Source: Tenebrio molitor (taxonomy: Eukaryota; Arthropoda; Insecta; Coleoptera; Tenebrionidae). From it: a DNA stretch of 64,000 nucleotides. Under the pieces are notes generated by a model that was given only the letters and a program-made list of their open reading frames with translations, had not been told where the DNA came from and ran no database searches. Below, in pieces: positions 45,212 to 57,238 of the stretch; position 1 is the first letter of the stretch; the number at the start of each line of letters is the position of its first letter. Position numbers and translations under genes: made by a program. The stretch covers positions 31,434,001 through 31,498,000 of the forward strand of contig NC_091046.1 in the NCBI RefSeq assembly GCF_963966145.1, in the 5' to 3' direction.

Positions 45212-48200
45212 ATGTCAAACGAAGAAGATGATGTTCCTCAACTGTCAGCAAGCACATTTTTGGCTTTACAAGAATTTTACAAAGAACGAGAGGAAAAGGA
45301 AAAACGATTTGTATCATCTCCTAATGAGAATGTACAATTAGATGAAGATTGGGTATTTTAAAGTTGTATTTAGGTGCTTTTTAAATTTCAAAGGCAACAT
45401 TCTAGCAATTAAGTCAGTTTTGGTATGATGATAAAACAATTGAAGAAATAGTAAATATAGCTGTAGAAGCAGTAGGGCCTGATGGTAAAGTTGCCCTTAT
45501 TTCATGCCCAAGTCTTTATAAGAAGCTAAAAAACAAGATGAGCAATGAAGGAACAGGTAAATGAAGTGGTATTAAGAGGTGACAATAATGTTTTTTTGTT
45601 CGACACTGTCAGAATTTGAGAATTTTCTCCCATGTGAACGGATTTTAATAAATGCAATAACTTGTGAAAATGAAATGTCAAACTAATTTTAAAGATTTTA
45701 AGAGATTTGGAACCTTTAGGGGCTTGTTGAACAAAAAAAAACGTGTTCACACGGGAGAAAATTCGGTAATTGTTCACTTTAGCTACTTCTGGAATTTTCG
45801 CGTTTTTTCTGATTAGACAACCTCAGGGCGTCCTCCTAGATCGTTTCCCACCATCCAAACCTTGTGCAAATGCCTTTTTTTCTCTTGTTGTGTTTCAAGG
45901 TCGCGCCAATGTCTTATAGTCCAATCAATAGGGAGTTTTACCTTGCAAAAGGTACAGAAAAGTTTATACTTGGCAGGTATCTTCTATCAGGCATGTTATT
46001 AATGTTGTTGAGTTTGCGACCTTGGGGGGTTGCCGCTCGCCCCGCCATACTGGAGAATAGGGGTGCAAAATCACATTTTTGCGATTATTTCATTATCCGT
46101 GCGAGATATGTCTATCTAAGTTATTATAGAAAATGTAGAGCATGCAATTCTCTCCATTTTTTGTTCTTCATGTTTTTTTGTCAGATTAATAGTTTCGTAG
46201 TTACAGCGTGTAGAAATCGAGAATTTCTTTTATTTTTGTATTTTTTATTCTTTCCCACACCACCACAGAGGTAGAGCAATAGGGTGCGTTTTTTTTTATG
46301 TGGTATCCCCAGTGGGCATAGTCCACGATGCAGTAGAAGTTTACTGTTTTCCACTTTTTGATCTCTTTGTAGCGTAGACGGACCCTAATGATCTGGATCG
46401 AACGGTATAGATGAGCTGAATTCATCAGAGTTTATGAATTCGGGAATTCCTCTTGAGAATGTTCCTCATCTGGCGTTTGCCAAAATAGAAATTCATTGAT
46501 TTCAGGTATTTGTTCGTCTTGATCTTCAGATTCTGGAACGTCTGTGATTATTTCATAATCCGTGCGAGATACGTATATCTAACTACTTACAAAAAATGTA
46601 GAACATACAATTCTCTACAATTTTTGTTCTTTACGTTTTTTTTTTTGTCAGATCAATAGTTTCGTAGTTACAGCCTGTAGAAATCGAGCATTTATTGTTT
46701 GTCCGTCTACGGGAATATCGGACTCCAACGTGTATACTAATGAAACAGGTAAACGCCAAATGATCCTGATGATGATGATGATGACCCTGAGGAACAAGAG
46801 GAAAATTCTCAAGAGGTGTTCTCGAATTCATAAACTCTGATGAATTCAGCTCATCTAAACCGATCGATCCAGATCATTTGGATCCGTCTACGTTACAAAG
46901 AGATCAAAAAGAGTAAAACAGTAAACTTCTACTGCATCGTGGACTATGCCCACCGGGGACACTACGTAAAAAAAAAAACGCACCCTATTACTCTACCTCT
47001 GTGGTGGTGTGGAAAAGACTAGAAAGTACAAAAATAATAGAAATTCTCGATTTCTACACGCTGTAACTACGAAACTATTGATCTGACAAAAAAAACATAA
47101 ACAACAAAAAATGTAGAGAATTGTACTCTCTACAATTTTCATAATAACTTAGATAGACGTATCTCGCACGGATAAGGAAATAATCGCAGAAATGTATGGC
47201 GGGGCGAGCGACAACCCCCCAAGGTCGCAAACTCGGCAATATGAATAATAAGCCTAATAGAAGATACCTGCCAAGTATAAACTTTTCTGTACCTTTTGCA
47301 AGGTGGAGCCATTTTTATGTCTCTATTGACTGGACTATTAGTATAAGCAGGTACAATGGCCGGCAAAAAAAATTAGACTTTTGTGTCACGTCAAAATCCA
47401 AATGTGTAATTAATGCTTTTTTGACACTGACATTTAAATGATGGCTAACTTTTTTTGCCGGCCATTGTACATGTAACTAAACGGCAAGGAAAATAATTCA
47501 TTCGCACAAAAAATTATTTTTGTCATTACTAGATACGTTAAAACCCTCAACGGTTGCTATGAAAATTGAAAATCATCTGTCTACGTTAACCAATGAAATC
47601 AAAGAAAATCTTTCGTTGCTAGGTAGCGGCTGTTCATTATTAACCACTGGTTAATAATGAAAAATTGTTATCTACTAGGAGAAATTCTACTTCCGTCAAT
47701 AATGACGCCTTCTAAGACTAGTAGTGAAAAAAAAAACATTATTGATAAATGTCACAACTTGTCAGAACGAAACCTCAAGCTAATTTTAAAGATTTTAATT
47801 GTATTCAACTCGTTCGTGTGTAAATAGGTTTTTTTTTTTGGCACGAGTGGGCCATTTTAAAACGACCAGTTTACACACGAACTCATTAAATAAACTACTA
47901 ATATTTATAAGACAACAAGTGTTTTATAGACAGTTTAAAAATTGAGGTTGTAGTTTAATAGACCAAGATTTTTAAACTATAAAACACGTGTTGGATTCAA
48001 GATTTTTTGTAACACTAACCATCTTATCAGAAATTTTAATGAATTCAGAAATTATTCCAAAACGAACGGTGTTCACGCTTTCTCTATGGGGTTGGGGAGC
48101 CATGATTAATTTTTTTAACGTTGGACACGCTGTTTGATTTCCGTCACCAAAGTTCAAGGTCACTGAGGAACGGCTGGAAACATCAAAGGCACCGCTCGGA

Positions 48201-51200
48201 GTGACGTATCTTGCCAGTCCTTAATCTGTGATATAAGTACAGTTTTAAAGTAATTTCAAATGACTAAGGCCATAAAAACTAAATTGCAAATTTACATTAG
48301 GAAAATTTCCGTTTCCCATTTTTTTTTTGCAACCAACTAATCGCGGCCATCCAAAAGTGAACGACAGCTTGCGAAAATTTCCGTATTTTTCGTTCGATTA
48401 AATTAGTGTAATTGACGTTCGTGCAGCCTGTTTTCTTGGCAACGTCTCTTTATATTGAAGATGCAAGTCTTATTGCAATGTAATTCTCTCGCCACAGCAG
48501 CTAACGGCCAATTTTCTTCTAGCTTTGCAATAGCCCTAACTGTCTGAATCGGAATGAGATAAGCATTTAAAAAAGATAACTTCAATCATCTTTTTAACGC
48601 TAGTGTCAAACTGTGACATATTAGGACGCCTATGATTTAAAGTAAAAATCAAACTACTTTAAAAAAACGTTGACTTTTGGATGGCCGTGATTGTACTCTT
48701 GCGGGCATAAAAAGTGGGACATCAAATTTCTGTCAGTTTTGAAAAATTCGATGTAGTTCAAGTTTTATTGTCATTTTGCCTGTGATTATTGTCATAGAAA
48801 TTTGACACTATTGTAACTGACAGTTTAAAAATTTATTTTATACTCTTATTTTCCTTTTCCAAATCCCCTCTTCTTTTGATAAAGGTAGATTTGATTTGGA
48901 CTTTGCATTAAATAAATATTCGCTACGTGCTTACTTACACTAATTCCCTACAACCTACAATCCATAATGACAACGTCAATCAATTCAAAGTAGGGTTAGA
49001 AACAGATAAGGGTCATTTCATATTAAAAGTGATGTTGATGTCCCACTTTTTTTTGCCCCTAATAGTACCTGACATGCGGACATGTTGCTGAATGTCTGAG
49101 TATTTTTCTATTGCAAAACTAGTAAAACTGACAACAATGCACTAGCATTGACGCTGTTTATAACCTCAAACTCAGAAAAACACCACCTAATTCAACAGAC
49201 CAAATTAAATGCAAAATTTCGATGGCCTCCCATTATGTCAAAACAACGTGAATGCATTTTATTAGTGTTAGAAAAAATCTTTAATATACAGGGTGAGTCA
49301 GGAGTAACGGCCGAAACTCTATGAGTGTATTTACACGTGAAAATCATGTTAAAAAATTTCATATGTTCTTATCCGATTTTAATTTGTTTTCAAGTTATAG
49401 CGTTCTAACGGGTGTTCAAATGAAAAGTTCATCAAGTTGGCTATGAAAGAAGATAGAGCGAAAAGGGGATGATGCCTTCTTTGAGAGATGTTAGTTGTGT
49501 TTTGCGAGTGTAACGTCTTTTTTTGATTTGAGTATCGTTTTCTGTGGAATTGAACTTTAATTGCATTTAAATGCACCAAAAACATCTATCCGAGAATTGA
49601 GTCAGTAAATTAATCTCTGTTGGAACAACGCACACAATGTTTCATAAGACTTTACATCTTTATCCCCACCGTGTCACAGTAGTGCAGGAATTGAAGCCAC
49701 CAGATTATCCAAGAAGATTACATCTTTGGCAACTAACGTGTCGACCATGTAGGCAATAATGTGGATTTAATGCTTTCACATCTAACCTAAAATTTTACAA
49801 AAAAAATTTAGTCAAAAATGCAAAGGCTAGGTACTTGATGAATTTTTCAATTGAACACTCGATACATGTATCCAAATTTTCGCTTGTTTTCACATCCAAA
49901 ACATTTTGTAATCAGAGTATACCATGTTTGAGGCTAAAAAACATTTGGCCGGTTGAAAAATAAAGTGTACAAAGTAAAGAGCGATTAACTTAATTTGTAA
50001 TCGAGTTATCCATGAATCCGAAATCGTATGTCGTTATTTGAACTCCACGCTACAATAAACACAGCTTGAAACACAGGTTAGATCTCGACATATCAATCGC
50101 AAAAGACATACGGATTCAAATCCATGGATGACTCGATTACAAATTAATTTGATCCCTACAAGTGAATATTCGGGAAGTACTAATTCGACGTATTAGAAAA
50201 TAATACTCAGCCAAGAGAAGCATTGAAGCAAGTAGAAGAGCTACAAGCGCCCTTCGTAGACGAAACAGAAAATGTTTAGAGCTCAACGACGGTATTTTTT
50301 AACATTTAATAAAAGAACGTGCTTACTTAGGCAAATGTTAATGTTTGCAAATTTTTTTATTTTTAATTACGCTATAACTTGAAAACAAATGAAAATCGGA
50401 TAAGAACATATGAGTTTTTTAACATTATTTTTAGAATCTGCGTTTCTAATAGGTCTATTATTGTATTCAATTTGGAGTCGTTTATGGCTATCTCTTAAAG
50501 CACTCGTAGTTTAATAGATCTTTAAGAAATTTTTTATCAATGTTTCAGTGTATTCTTGTCATTTACACCAAAAAAACTTCCAATATTAATGTTCAAACTC
50601 TACTTTTTAACATATGTTGCAGATGTAGTTGCATCCGTTACCTTGAATTACCAATTACATAATACAAAATTCCCAAGAATTTGATGATTTAATTTTTTTA
50701 TTTAAAAATTAAAACGGATGCAAATTCTAAAAAATAACATAAAAAAACTCGTTTTATAAGGGCATTGGCGCACTCGTCCCATACAAAACACCCCTACGGG
50801 TCGTTTTCTACACCTGAGACTCGTGCGCCAAATCAACCCTTATAAAACTCGTTCTTTAATATACTATTTCACATGTAAATGCACTCATGGAGTTTCGGCC
50901 ATTCCTCCCGACTCACCCTGTATTTTTTAAAATTTAATTGTAGTTTCTACATACATACATATTTATATAGAGTGCATTTTTTTTAACTGTTGCCATAGGG
51001 AATTGCATGGTAAAACTTATACCCCCTGTTAACTTTTGTTCTGATGAAAATATTCAAACCATTTTTGGAACAAAGTTGGAAGATTTTTTAAACTATCGGA
51101 TAGTTTACAATTCAATATCCTAAACTGGCGAAAAAGTTGTGAAAAAATATTTTAAAGCGCGCCGGAATAATAGTACGTCGAGCGGCCGCCAGAATAGCGT

Positions 51201-52492
51201 CCCTGTCGGCTCAACCAGCACCTGACCAAATTCCATTACAGTGCGACATTTACAAAATAGTCGAAGAAAAACATTTCGAACAATTGCTTTGATAATTTCT
51301 GTTAATTTGTTGAATTATTTGTGGGTAATTGTTCACTTTAAGTACTTCTGGAATTTTCGCGTTTTTTCTGGCTAGACAGCCTCAGGGCGTCCTCCTAGAT
51401 CGTGTCCCACCATTCAAACCTTGTGCAAATGCCTTTTTTTCTCTCTTGTTATGTTTCAAGGTCGCGCCAAGTCTTAGTATAACTAAAGGGTAAGGAAAAT
51501 TTTCATTTGCACAAGGTTTGACTGGTGGGAAACGATGTAGGAGGACGTCCTGAGGCTATCTAGCCAGAAAAAACGCGAAAATTCCAGAATTAGTTAAAGT
51601 GAAGAATTACCTATTTGTGCGTTAACGTTTCTACGTTTTGTTTTTTTTATAAAGAAATTTAATCATAGCCACGAGAAGATCTCGTCGCTATTTATTTTTT
51701 AAATGAAACTGACAAAAATTAAAAGTGGGGATAGGCAGTTGCTGGTTGAGCCGACAAGGACGCTATTCTGGCGGCCGCTCGACGTACTATTAATCCGGCG
51801 TGGTACAAACAAATATTTTTTTCACAACTTTTTTGACAGTTTAGGATATTGAATTGTAATCTATTCGATAGTTTAAAAAATCTTCCAACTTTGTTCCAAA
51901 AATGGTTTGAATATTTTCATCAGAACAAAAGTTAACAGGGGGTGTAAGTTTTACCATGCAATTCCCTATGGCAACAGTTAAAAAAAATGCACTGTATAAT
52001 TATATAAAAGTTAATGTTTTTTTTTCAAAATAAGCTGCTAAACTGTTCCGTTCTTCAAAGTTTCCATTATATAAAAATAATAAACAATATTTACAGTGAC
52101 GTTGTATGAATATGACAGAAGATTTGCAGTGTATGGTGAAGATTTTGTTCATTTTGACTACAAATTAGCGCTAAGTGTACCAAGGGACAAGGCAAACTAT
52201 TACGATCTAGTTATTGCCGATCCTCCTTTTTTGTCTGAAGAATGTTTAACAAAAACTGCAGTCACAATTAAATTTCTCACAAAATTTAGAGTAATGTTAT
52301 GTACAGGTATTTGTTTTAAATATTACTGTTTCCTGTGATAAAATCTTTAAACTTTTAGGTGCAGTAATGCAACAGTTAGTTGAACGTCTTTTGGATTTAA
52401 AACAAACTTCTTTTAAACCACAGCACAAAAATAATTTGGCCAATGAATTTTCTTGTTACACAAATTTCAGTTTTCAACATGAGATACAATAA
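45212..52492 (+). CDS. EEF1AKMT1: EEF1A lysine methyltransferase 1 (N6AMT2-like)
   Basis: Exons 45212-45352, 45406-45556, 52097-52306, 52359-52492; phases 0, 1, 1; 211 residues, the usual length. It is a seven-beta-strand AdoMet-dependent enzyme that methylates a lysine of eEF1A in the cytoplasm. Seen: DDVPQLSASTFLALQEFY at the N-terminus, QLSQFWYDD at residues 48-56, the CPSLYKKL strand, YEYDRRFAVYG-DF, the catalytic VIADPPF with D139-P-P-F142 followed by LSEECL, and NLANEFSCYTNF at the end. The start is the first ATG in frame. Exons 2 and 3 are separated by 6540 bp of transposons, but the split codon G|TG rejoins exactly in the family alignment. AATAAA lies at 52604. Confidence 0.94.
45917..47337. 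mobile_element. Long-TIR element with TTA duplication, family of 14809-18030
   Basis: Ends TAGTCCAATCAATAG / TAGTCCAGTCAATAG, then ACCTTGCAAAAGGTACAG on both arms. Arms of about 500 bp (45917-46440, 46835-47337). TTA lies outside each end, and the intact copy at 51466-51480 reads GTC-TTA-GTATAA, proving the 3-bp duplication. Only short open frames. Confidence 0.8.
47354..47467. mobile_element. 114-bp TA-flanked MITE (CAATGGCCGGCAAAAAAA)
   Basis: CAATGGCCGGCAAAAAAAAT at the left, inverse TTTTTTTGCCGGCCATTG at the right, TA on both sides. Confidence 0.85.
47800..47900. repeat. Hairpin ACTCGTTCGTGTGTAAA
   Basis: ACTCGTTCGTGTGTAAA at 47809 and the inverse TTTACACACGAACTC at 47871; loop with GGCACGAGTGGGCC. 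Same style as the other CpG-loop hairpins. Confidence 0.55.
48696..49065. mobile_element. TA-flanked element (CTCTTGCGGGC), short copy of 18817-19844
   Basis: Shares GTGGGACATCAAATTTCTGT and the right-end inverse with 18817-19844; TA on both sides. About 650 bp shorter than that copy. Confidence 0.8.
49289..50920. mobile_element. TA-flanked MITE (CAGGGTGAGTCAGGAGTAAC) hosting a terminal-hairpin element
   Basis: CAGGGTGAGTCAGGAGTAAC at the left, inverse at the right (TCCCGACTCACCCTG), TA on both sides. The right arm is interrupted at 50433-50866; the intact left arm gives the empty site. Confidence 0.8.
50433..50866 (+). mobile_element. Type-C terminal-hairpin element (434 bp)
   Basis: AGAATCTGCGTTTCTAATAG at the start; hairpin 50748-50858 (CTCGTTTTATAAGGGCATTG against CAACCCTTATAAAACTCG) with GGCGCACTCG and ACGGGTCGT in the loop; ends TTTAATATACTA. 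The empty site in the opposite arm (inverse of 49333-49365) reads ACATGA-TTTT-CACGTG, against ACATTA-TTTTT-element-TTT-CACATG here. Confidence 0.78.
50970..51994. mobile_element. TIR element (AGTGCATTTTTTTTAACTG) with nested repeat
   Basis: Ends AGTGCATTTTTTTTAACTG and the inverse, then GCATGGTAAAACTTATACCC on both arms. Inside are GGCGGCCGCTCGACGTACTA at two inverted positions (51173-51195 and 51768-51790), marking a second element, and the MITE 51328-51611. Confidence 0.68.
51328..51611. mobile_element. MITE (GTTCACTTTAAGTACTTCTG), intact copy
   Basis: GGTAATTGTTCACTTTAAGT at the left and inverse at the right; arms share TGGAATTTTCGCGTTTTTTC, CCTCAGG(G)CGTCCTCCTA and CTTGTGCAAATG. It provides the empty site for 45917-47337. 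Confidence 0.75.
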
Positions 52493-53462
52493 AATAACTG
52501 TTACATGGGTACTATTTTTATTTTCTGCAGGGGTGATATGTATACATGAAATGTGTGTATTTACAACAGTCTAAAAATCTGATTACATAAATTAGGCTGA
52601 GTAAATAAAATTAATGTTTAAATACATCCAAAGTTTTAATTTAAAAAAGTCAGTATTAATTTCTAGTGTAATAGTGATCATTTTATACTTGGAACATGTT
52701 AAATACAAACAATATAAAATTTATACTGTAAACATAATATCCAAAAAAGTGTTAGCGATTCAAATTGTATAATATTAAAATTATAAAATGGTTTTTGATT
52801 GTGTGCTCTCAATACAACACAGATCATGAGTAATATTGGCATCAATTATAATAATTCAACTCCTGCAATTTGCTTCTCTATCTAACAGCGCACTTAAAGG
52901 GCCTCTTCACTATAAAAGCAAATTCTTGGTCCCGCCTGTTAATTAATTTTTCCATCTTTAGCTTCTCTGCAAACAGTGCTTTTAAGAATTGCTTTCAGTT
53001 GTACTGTTATTGCGAAAAAGTAGAAAAATTAATTTTTGATATTTGACTACTTAATGAATAATTAACAATAAATTTTACAACAGTTTTAAATAATTTGAAA
53101 TTTGTAAGGCTTTTTATATAAATAATTTTCTAATTGTTGTTTTCACCGTCGTATTTTAAAATTAAGAAGAGCTTAAAGCGTTGGTTACAATTATTAAAAT
53201 GATCGAAACAATTGGTGTAAAGCTTGGTTTAAAAATAAGGAACGTCGGTGCAAACAGCCATAAAAGCAACAAATTTTAAGTTTTTCAAAATAATCAGTGG
53301 GTAATAATCATATACACTTACGGCCACAGAATTTCGTCAATTATTTTACTGTCAATTCGAAAAAGCTTGTGTAGCTTAAGCTTTATTGTCATTATGACTG
53401 ACATTCAAAATTTTTGTGACAGAAATTCTGTCACGCACAATAAAAATCAAAATGACACCAGC

Positions 53463-54511
53463 AGTGGAACTATGTAACTCGGATAGAAAGAAATTTCCTG
53501 TCTTTCCTGTCTATTCTCCACGACGCTACCATGTAACTAGAATCGTGCATCACCGGACGAGCCGATGCAGAGTTCGGGCGTAGAAAAATAGATAGACCCT
53601 CCACCCTCACTAGTCTTTCCAAGTTGTCGTTCTTTGTCGTGTGCACGCTACGTGTATAGTGCGGTTCGTGTCACTAAACTGACTACCGGACGACCGGACC
53701 CGGACTACCTAATCCAACAATGAAACATGGAGTTATGCATGATGCAATTTATAGATGTGGCTCTACGTTTTTATTTGCCGATTTCCGGTAAAACTGCACC
53801 ACAGAAATTCTTGAAAAATATTTGATTTGTAATTTTAACAGTGATAAATTAATATATGTTTTGTATATTTTATGTAATTATGTTTACTCTGTTAATTACG
53901 TACAATAAAAAAATATAAGTATAATATAATACATACCTATACATTATATTGTACATATTCTGTAATTGATATGCTTGTGGAACATGAGGGCTTTCTTTCT
54001 GACAAGATTTGTTATTAATGTGATTTTTTCTTAAATTTCCACCGGAAGCTTCCATCAATTTAACAATACTATTGGAAATTTGCATTTTATTCTAAATAAA
54101 GTCATAAAAGAAGCCTGTGTATACGGTTTCACACGCTTTTAACGTGCATTTTGGATTTAGTGCAAGCAATATGATATCAATTATTTTCAAGTGTAGTAAT
54201 GTTTTTTGGACACTTCATAACTGAACAATTTAAAAAATTATTCATATTTAAATTTAAATCGTATTCAATCACGAAATTCGAAATCGAAATTACGTTTGAC
54301 AGGCGCGTCAGGCGAAAAGTCACCATGAATAAAATAACATTCCTCTAAAAATATTCACAAAACCGAATGTTTTCAGCTCAAATTCTCACGGTAGTATAAC
54401 ACTTCTTTCCAGACCCGAACATTTCCGACGCGTCGTAGAAACATCGCTACATAGTCCCACTAGGAAATTCCCTCTTTTTTGTTTCTTTCTTCCGAGTTAC
54501 ATAGTTCCACT
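53463..54511. mobile_element. TIR element (AGTGGAACTATGTAACTCGG)
   Basis: AGTGGAACTATGTAACTCGG at the left and inverse at the right; inner GC-rich stretch near 53520-53700. The duplication is not clear. A 71-codon minus frame (54085-53870) is inside but resembles nothing I know. Confidence 0.62.
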
Positions 54512-54564
54512 ACAGTAACGTTTTTGACATCCAAGTCAAAAATTCCAATGTGGGGTTAGAAATA

Positions 54565-54795
54565 CGGGGTGATCAAATAGGACTGTTTAAGTTGGTAACA
54601 CTGAATTGTATTTTAAATCGTATAACAGGAGTAATTTTCTGTTGTTGATGGCTTGTCATTGTTAATGCTATACCTACACCAGATATTTGTCAAATAAACC
54701 AACAAAACATACCCGGTTGCAGTGTTATAAATAACCGAAATATAAAATTTTCTTAGTTGTACTGCCAACTTAAACAGTCCTTTTTGATCACCCGG
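54565..54795. mobile_element. GTGATCAAGAAGGACTG MITE, copy 3
   Basis: CGGGGTGATCAAATAGGACT at the left, inverse ending CACCCGG, TA on both sides. Confidence 0.85.
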
Positions 54796-55415
54796 TATAT
54801 AAAACCTGTTTTACAGCTAATGTCAGTTGAATGACAACGACTGACGAAATTCCGTGGCCGTGACTGTACAATAAAAATCTAATTTATATACACTATTTAA
54901 ATAAACTGGAAAAGGCAGTTTTTTTTATTTAGAATTTGTATTACTTAATCATCATTGCAATAATATATCTACAGAAATAATTTCATCAATTAATCAATCA
55001 TAACAATGTAAAAGCACAACCTCTGTGGGTGGATTTGTTTAAAAACAACCATTCTCATAGGCCTCTATAACCACATTGTTACTATTCTATTCTGACTATA
55101 ACAACCGTGACATATACATAAATAAATCATGAAACATTGATATTACGTGATTTTTTTATATATTTATACTTATCATGATAACATTTGTGAAGACTATAAA
55201 ACTAGCCATTAGTCAGTTATGGTACATATATTTGTGGTTACTTTACGCTGAAAAACCTGATTTGGTTTATTAAGTGATGTGAATAAAAAACACCATAAAA
55301 ATGTACAAAGTCTGAATAAAATTTATTTTTATTCTCATCACATCAGTCACGCTATAGCTAGTTATAATTTATAAATAAATTGTAATTAATTTACCACATT
55401 CCTAAGTGATTGGAA

Positions 55416-57238
55416 TCAGCTGAACAGATCATGGCCTGTTTCACGTAATGTTTGACTTGTTAGTCTTTCTATTTCACTTAACAGCATCTGAGTGTCAGTA
55501 TCAACTTCTGACATTGGAGGACTAGCTTGTATAGAATTTTGGACGTTATCCCATTCTAAGGAATTAGCTGATGATACTCGTGACCAATCAGAATCACTGT
55601 TTAATGCAGGAGCTGTATTTTGTGGACTTGACTCTGTAGGATATTGAGAGAAATCCTCAGGAAGTGCAGTCCTAAAATAATTATATTTCAACAATTGGTT
55701 AAACTAAAATAACCAAACATCTAAACTCCGTACGCTGGTAGATTGCACGTTTTTTGACAGAAAACAGACAGTAGACACAGATAGAGGGATAGAGGTCTTT
55801 CAATCTCTCATGGGTTTTGACCTTGGAAATATCTGCGCGAAGGCGGAGCGATAAACCAGCGAAGAATTGGTAAATGAAAACTGAAAACGTCGACTATTTT
55901 AACGACGTGTTAAATTTCAAAATTACAATTTCATAATGACACAAGACAATGATCAAGCCAGCTGTGAAAAATGAAAATGCTGCAGGGGGGAATTAATCTC
56001 CAAGGCTACAGCGGTTTTCTACATAACGTGAAACAACTGAGATGGAGAGTTTAGTATTTTTCACTGCATTATGTTTTGGAACAAGAATTTAAAAACGTGC
56101 AATCATCAGCGTACAGAGTATATATGCCATTCACGATTATTTTAAACACGCAGGAGGCCGCGATATTTTTTTGTTAGATTGGCGTCAGGTCCTGTCATAT
56201 GACGTTTCGTTTTTAATTATTCGCATTGTTGTCAATTCCGTCATTAATTTAGTTAATAAGAATTTGTTTCATTTCAATTACAATTTTACGATTATTGTTC
56301 CTAATGCGTTCAATTATTTAAAAAATGTAACAACTTGGGAGCAGTATTCGGTTGAATTATAACCTAAAATAGATTTATTAAGACAAATCACAATACTGCC
56401 AACTAAAATGTCAGATTTTCATAGATAGTCCGAATTTGAAATAATCGTGAATGGTATATAATAATTATTTTCATCTTACCAAGAACTTCCTGAAGGATCA
56501 TGGATTACTGAAATTGGGATGGTTTCATGTTCCCACTCTAGATCTAGGGAACTTACAGGTGTGGATGTAGCTGTTCTTGATAACAATGCTCGTGCATCTA
56601 AGCACTGGAGCTGAATATCTCTGCTAGTGCAAGATCTAATGTTGAAAAAAATTAGAAACTATTATTTTATAAGTTGCAAATCATACCCTGTTGATGGAAG
56701 GCGCTGTGATTCATTCAGTCTACTATAAGCAGTTACTTGGGGGTTCAGTAATCCATCTACCAAATCCAAAACAGGTTTCTATAATAAACAAAATTTGATT
56801 TGATCACAGTTGAAATTAAGTCAAACTGTTAAAAAAAAATACCTGCTTATTATCATTTCTTTTATCAAATAAACGAGATAAAAAAGTCCTGTTTCCAAGA
56901 AAGCATGTAATGCATTAAAAATCATACAATGAATAAATCTAATAAGGGTTAACTACCTTTTAATTCTTTGATGAGTTGCTGAGTTCTGAAATAAAATTTT
57001 ATAATCAATAAAATATTAATTTTATTTTAAATAAAATCAGTCTCAACAGTAATTTTAACGCTGATACCATATTTTAAAGATCATTATACAATATTTTTTT
57101 TTGAAAAATATGAATACTTACATTGTCTACCAAAAAAGAAAATTCAACTCCGTTACCCTGACCTTGAAGTATAGTGAAGTTTCGAAGAGTTTTTGATGTA
57201 TCCGATGTGGGCAAACATTTACCAAAGCAATTACCCAT
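55416..57238 (-). CDS. MGNC-start, LEW(E/D)-motif protein, AP1AR/gamma-BAR-like (tentative)
   Basis: Six minus-strand exons in reading order: 57238-57122, 56985-56957, 56888-56843, 56778-56687, 56635-56480, 55671-55416; phases 0, 2, 0, 2, 2; 231 residues. The start MGNCFGKC offers an N-myristoylation Gly2 and palmitoylation Cys, so membrane attachment is likely. Further on: a basic patch (RIKRTFLSRLFDKR), then SSLDLEWEHE (Trp129) and SANSLEWDN (Trp187) in Ser/Thr-rich acidic surroundings, and a C-terminal short helix LLSEIERL. Vertebrate AP1AR also begins MGNC and has LDLEWE and LEWEN motifs that bind the AP-1 gamma-ear, but its central coiled coil is absent here, so orthology is uncertain. 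An AATAAA (minus) is at 55327-55322. Confidence 0.75.
56123..56458. mobile_element. Short copy of the 36130-37105 family, in intron 5 of the AP1AR-like gene
   Basis: CCATTCACGATTATTTTAAA at the left, inverse TTGAAATAATCGTGAATGG at the right, TA at both sides. No HTH frame. Confidence 0.72.

Larger units (their letters stand above)
45766..47550. mobile_element. MITE (GTTCACTTTAGCTACTTCTG) split by two later insertions
   Basis: Its left part (45766-45916) and right part (47341-47353, 47468 onward) match the intact copy at 51328-51611, except for a 1.4-kb long-TIR element (45917-47337) and a 114-bp MITE (47354-47467). The right edge is approximate. Confidence 0.6.
53315..54866. mobile_element. 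TA-flanked element (CACTTACGGCCACAGAATT), second copy of 27598-28252
   Basis: CACTTACGGCCACAGAATTT at the left, inverse AATTCCGTGGCCGTGACTG at the right, TA on both sides. Holds a 1-kb element at 53463-54511 and a MITE at 54565-54795. Confidence 0.72.

Noticed and set aside
45864..46274. 136-codon frame at the left arm of the long-TIR element
   Set aside because: It crosses the MITE/element boundary at 45917 and reads through inverted-repeat DNA; Phe/Leu-rich chance frame.
48403..48585. 60-codon minus frame with RAIAKLEENWPLAAVARELH resembling a helix-turn-helix
   Set aside because: Possibly another transposase start, but the frame is short and the rest is absent; support too weak to list as a gene.
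53870..54085. 71-codon minus-strand frame starting MQISNSIVKLMEASGG
   Set aside because: It lies inside a 1-kb TIR element, has no recognisable domain, and its second half is AT-rich, Tyr/Ile-rich translation; no splice partner found.
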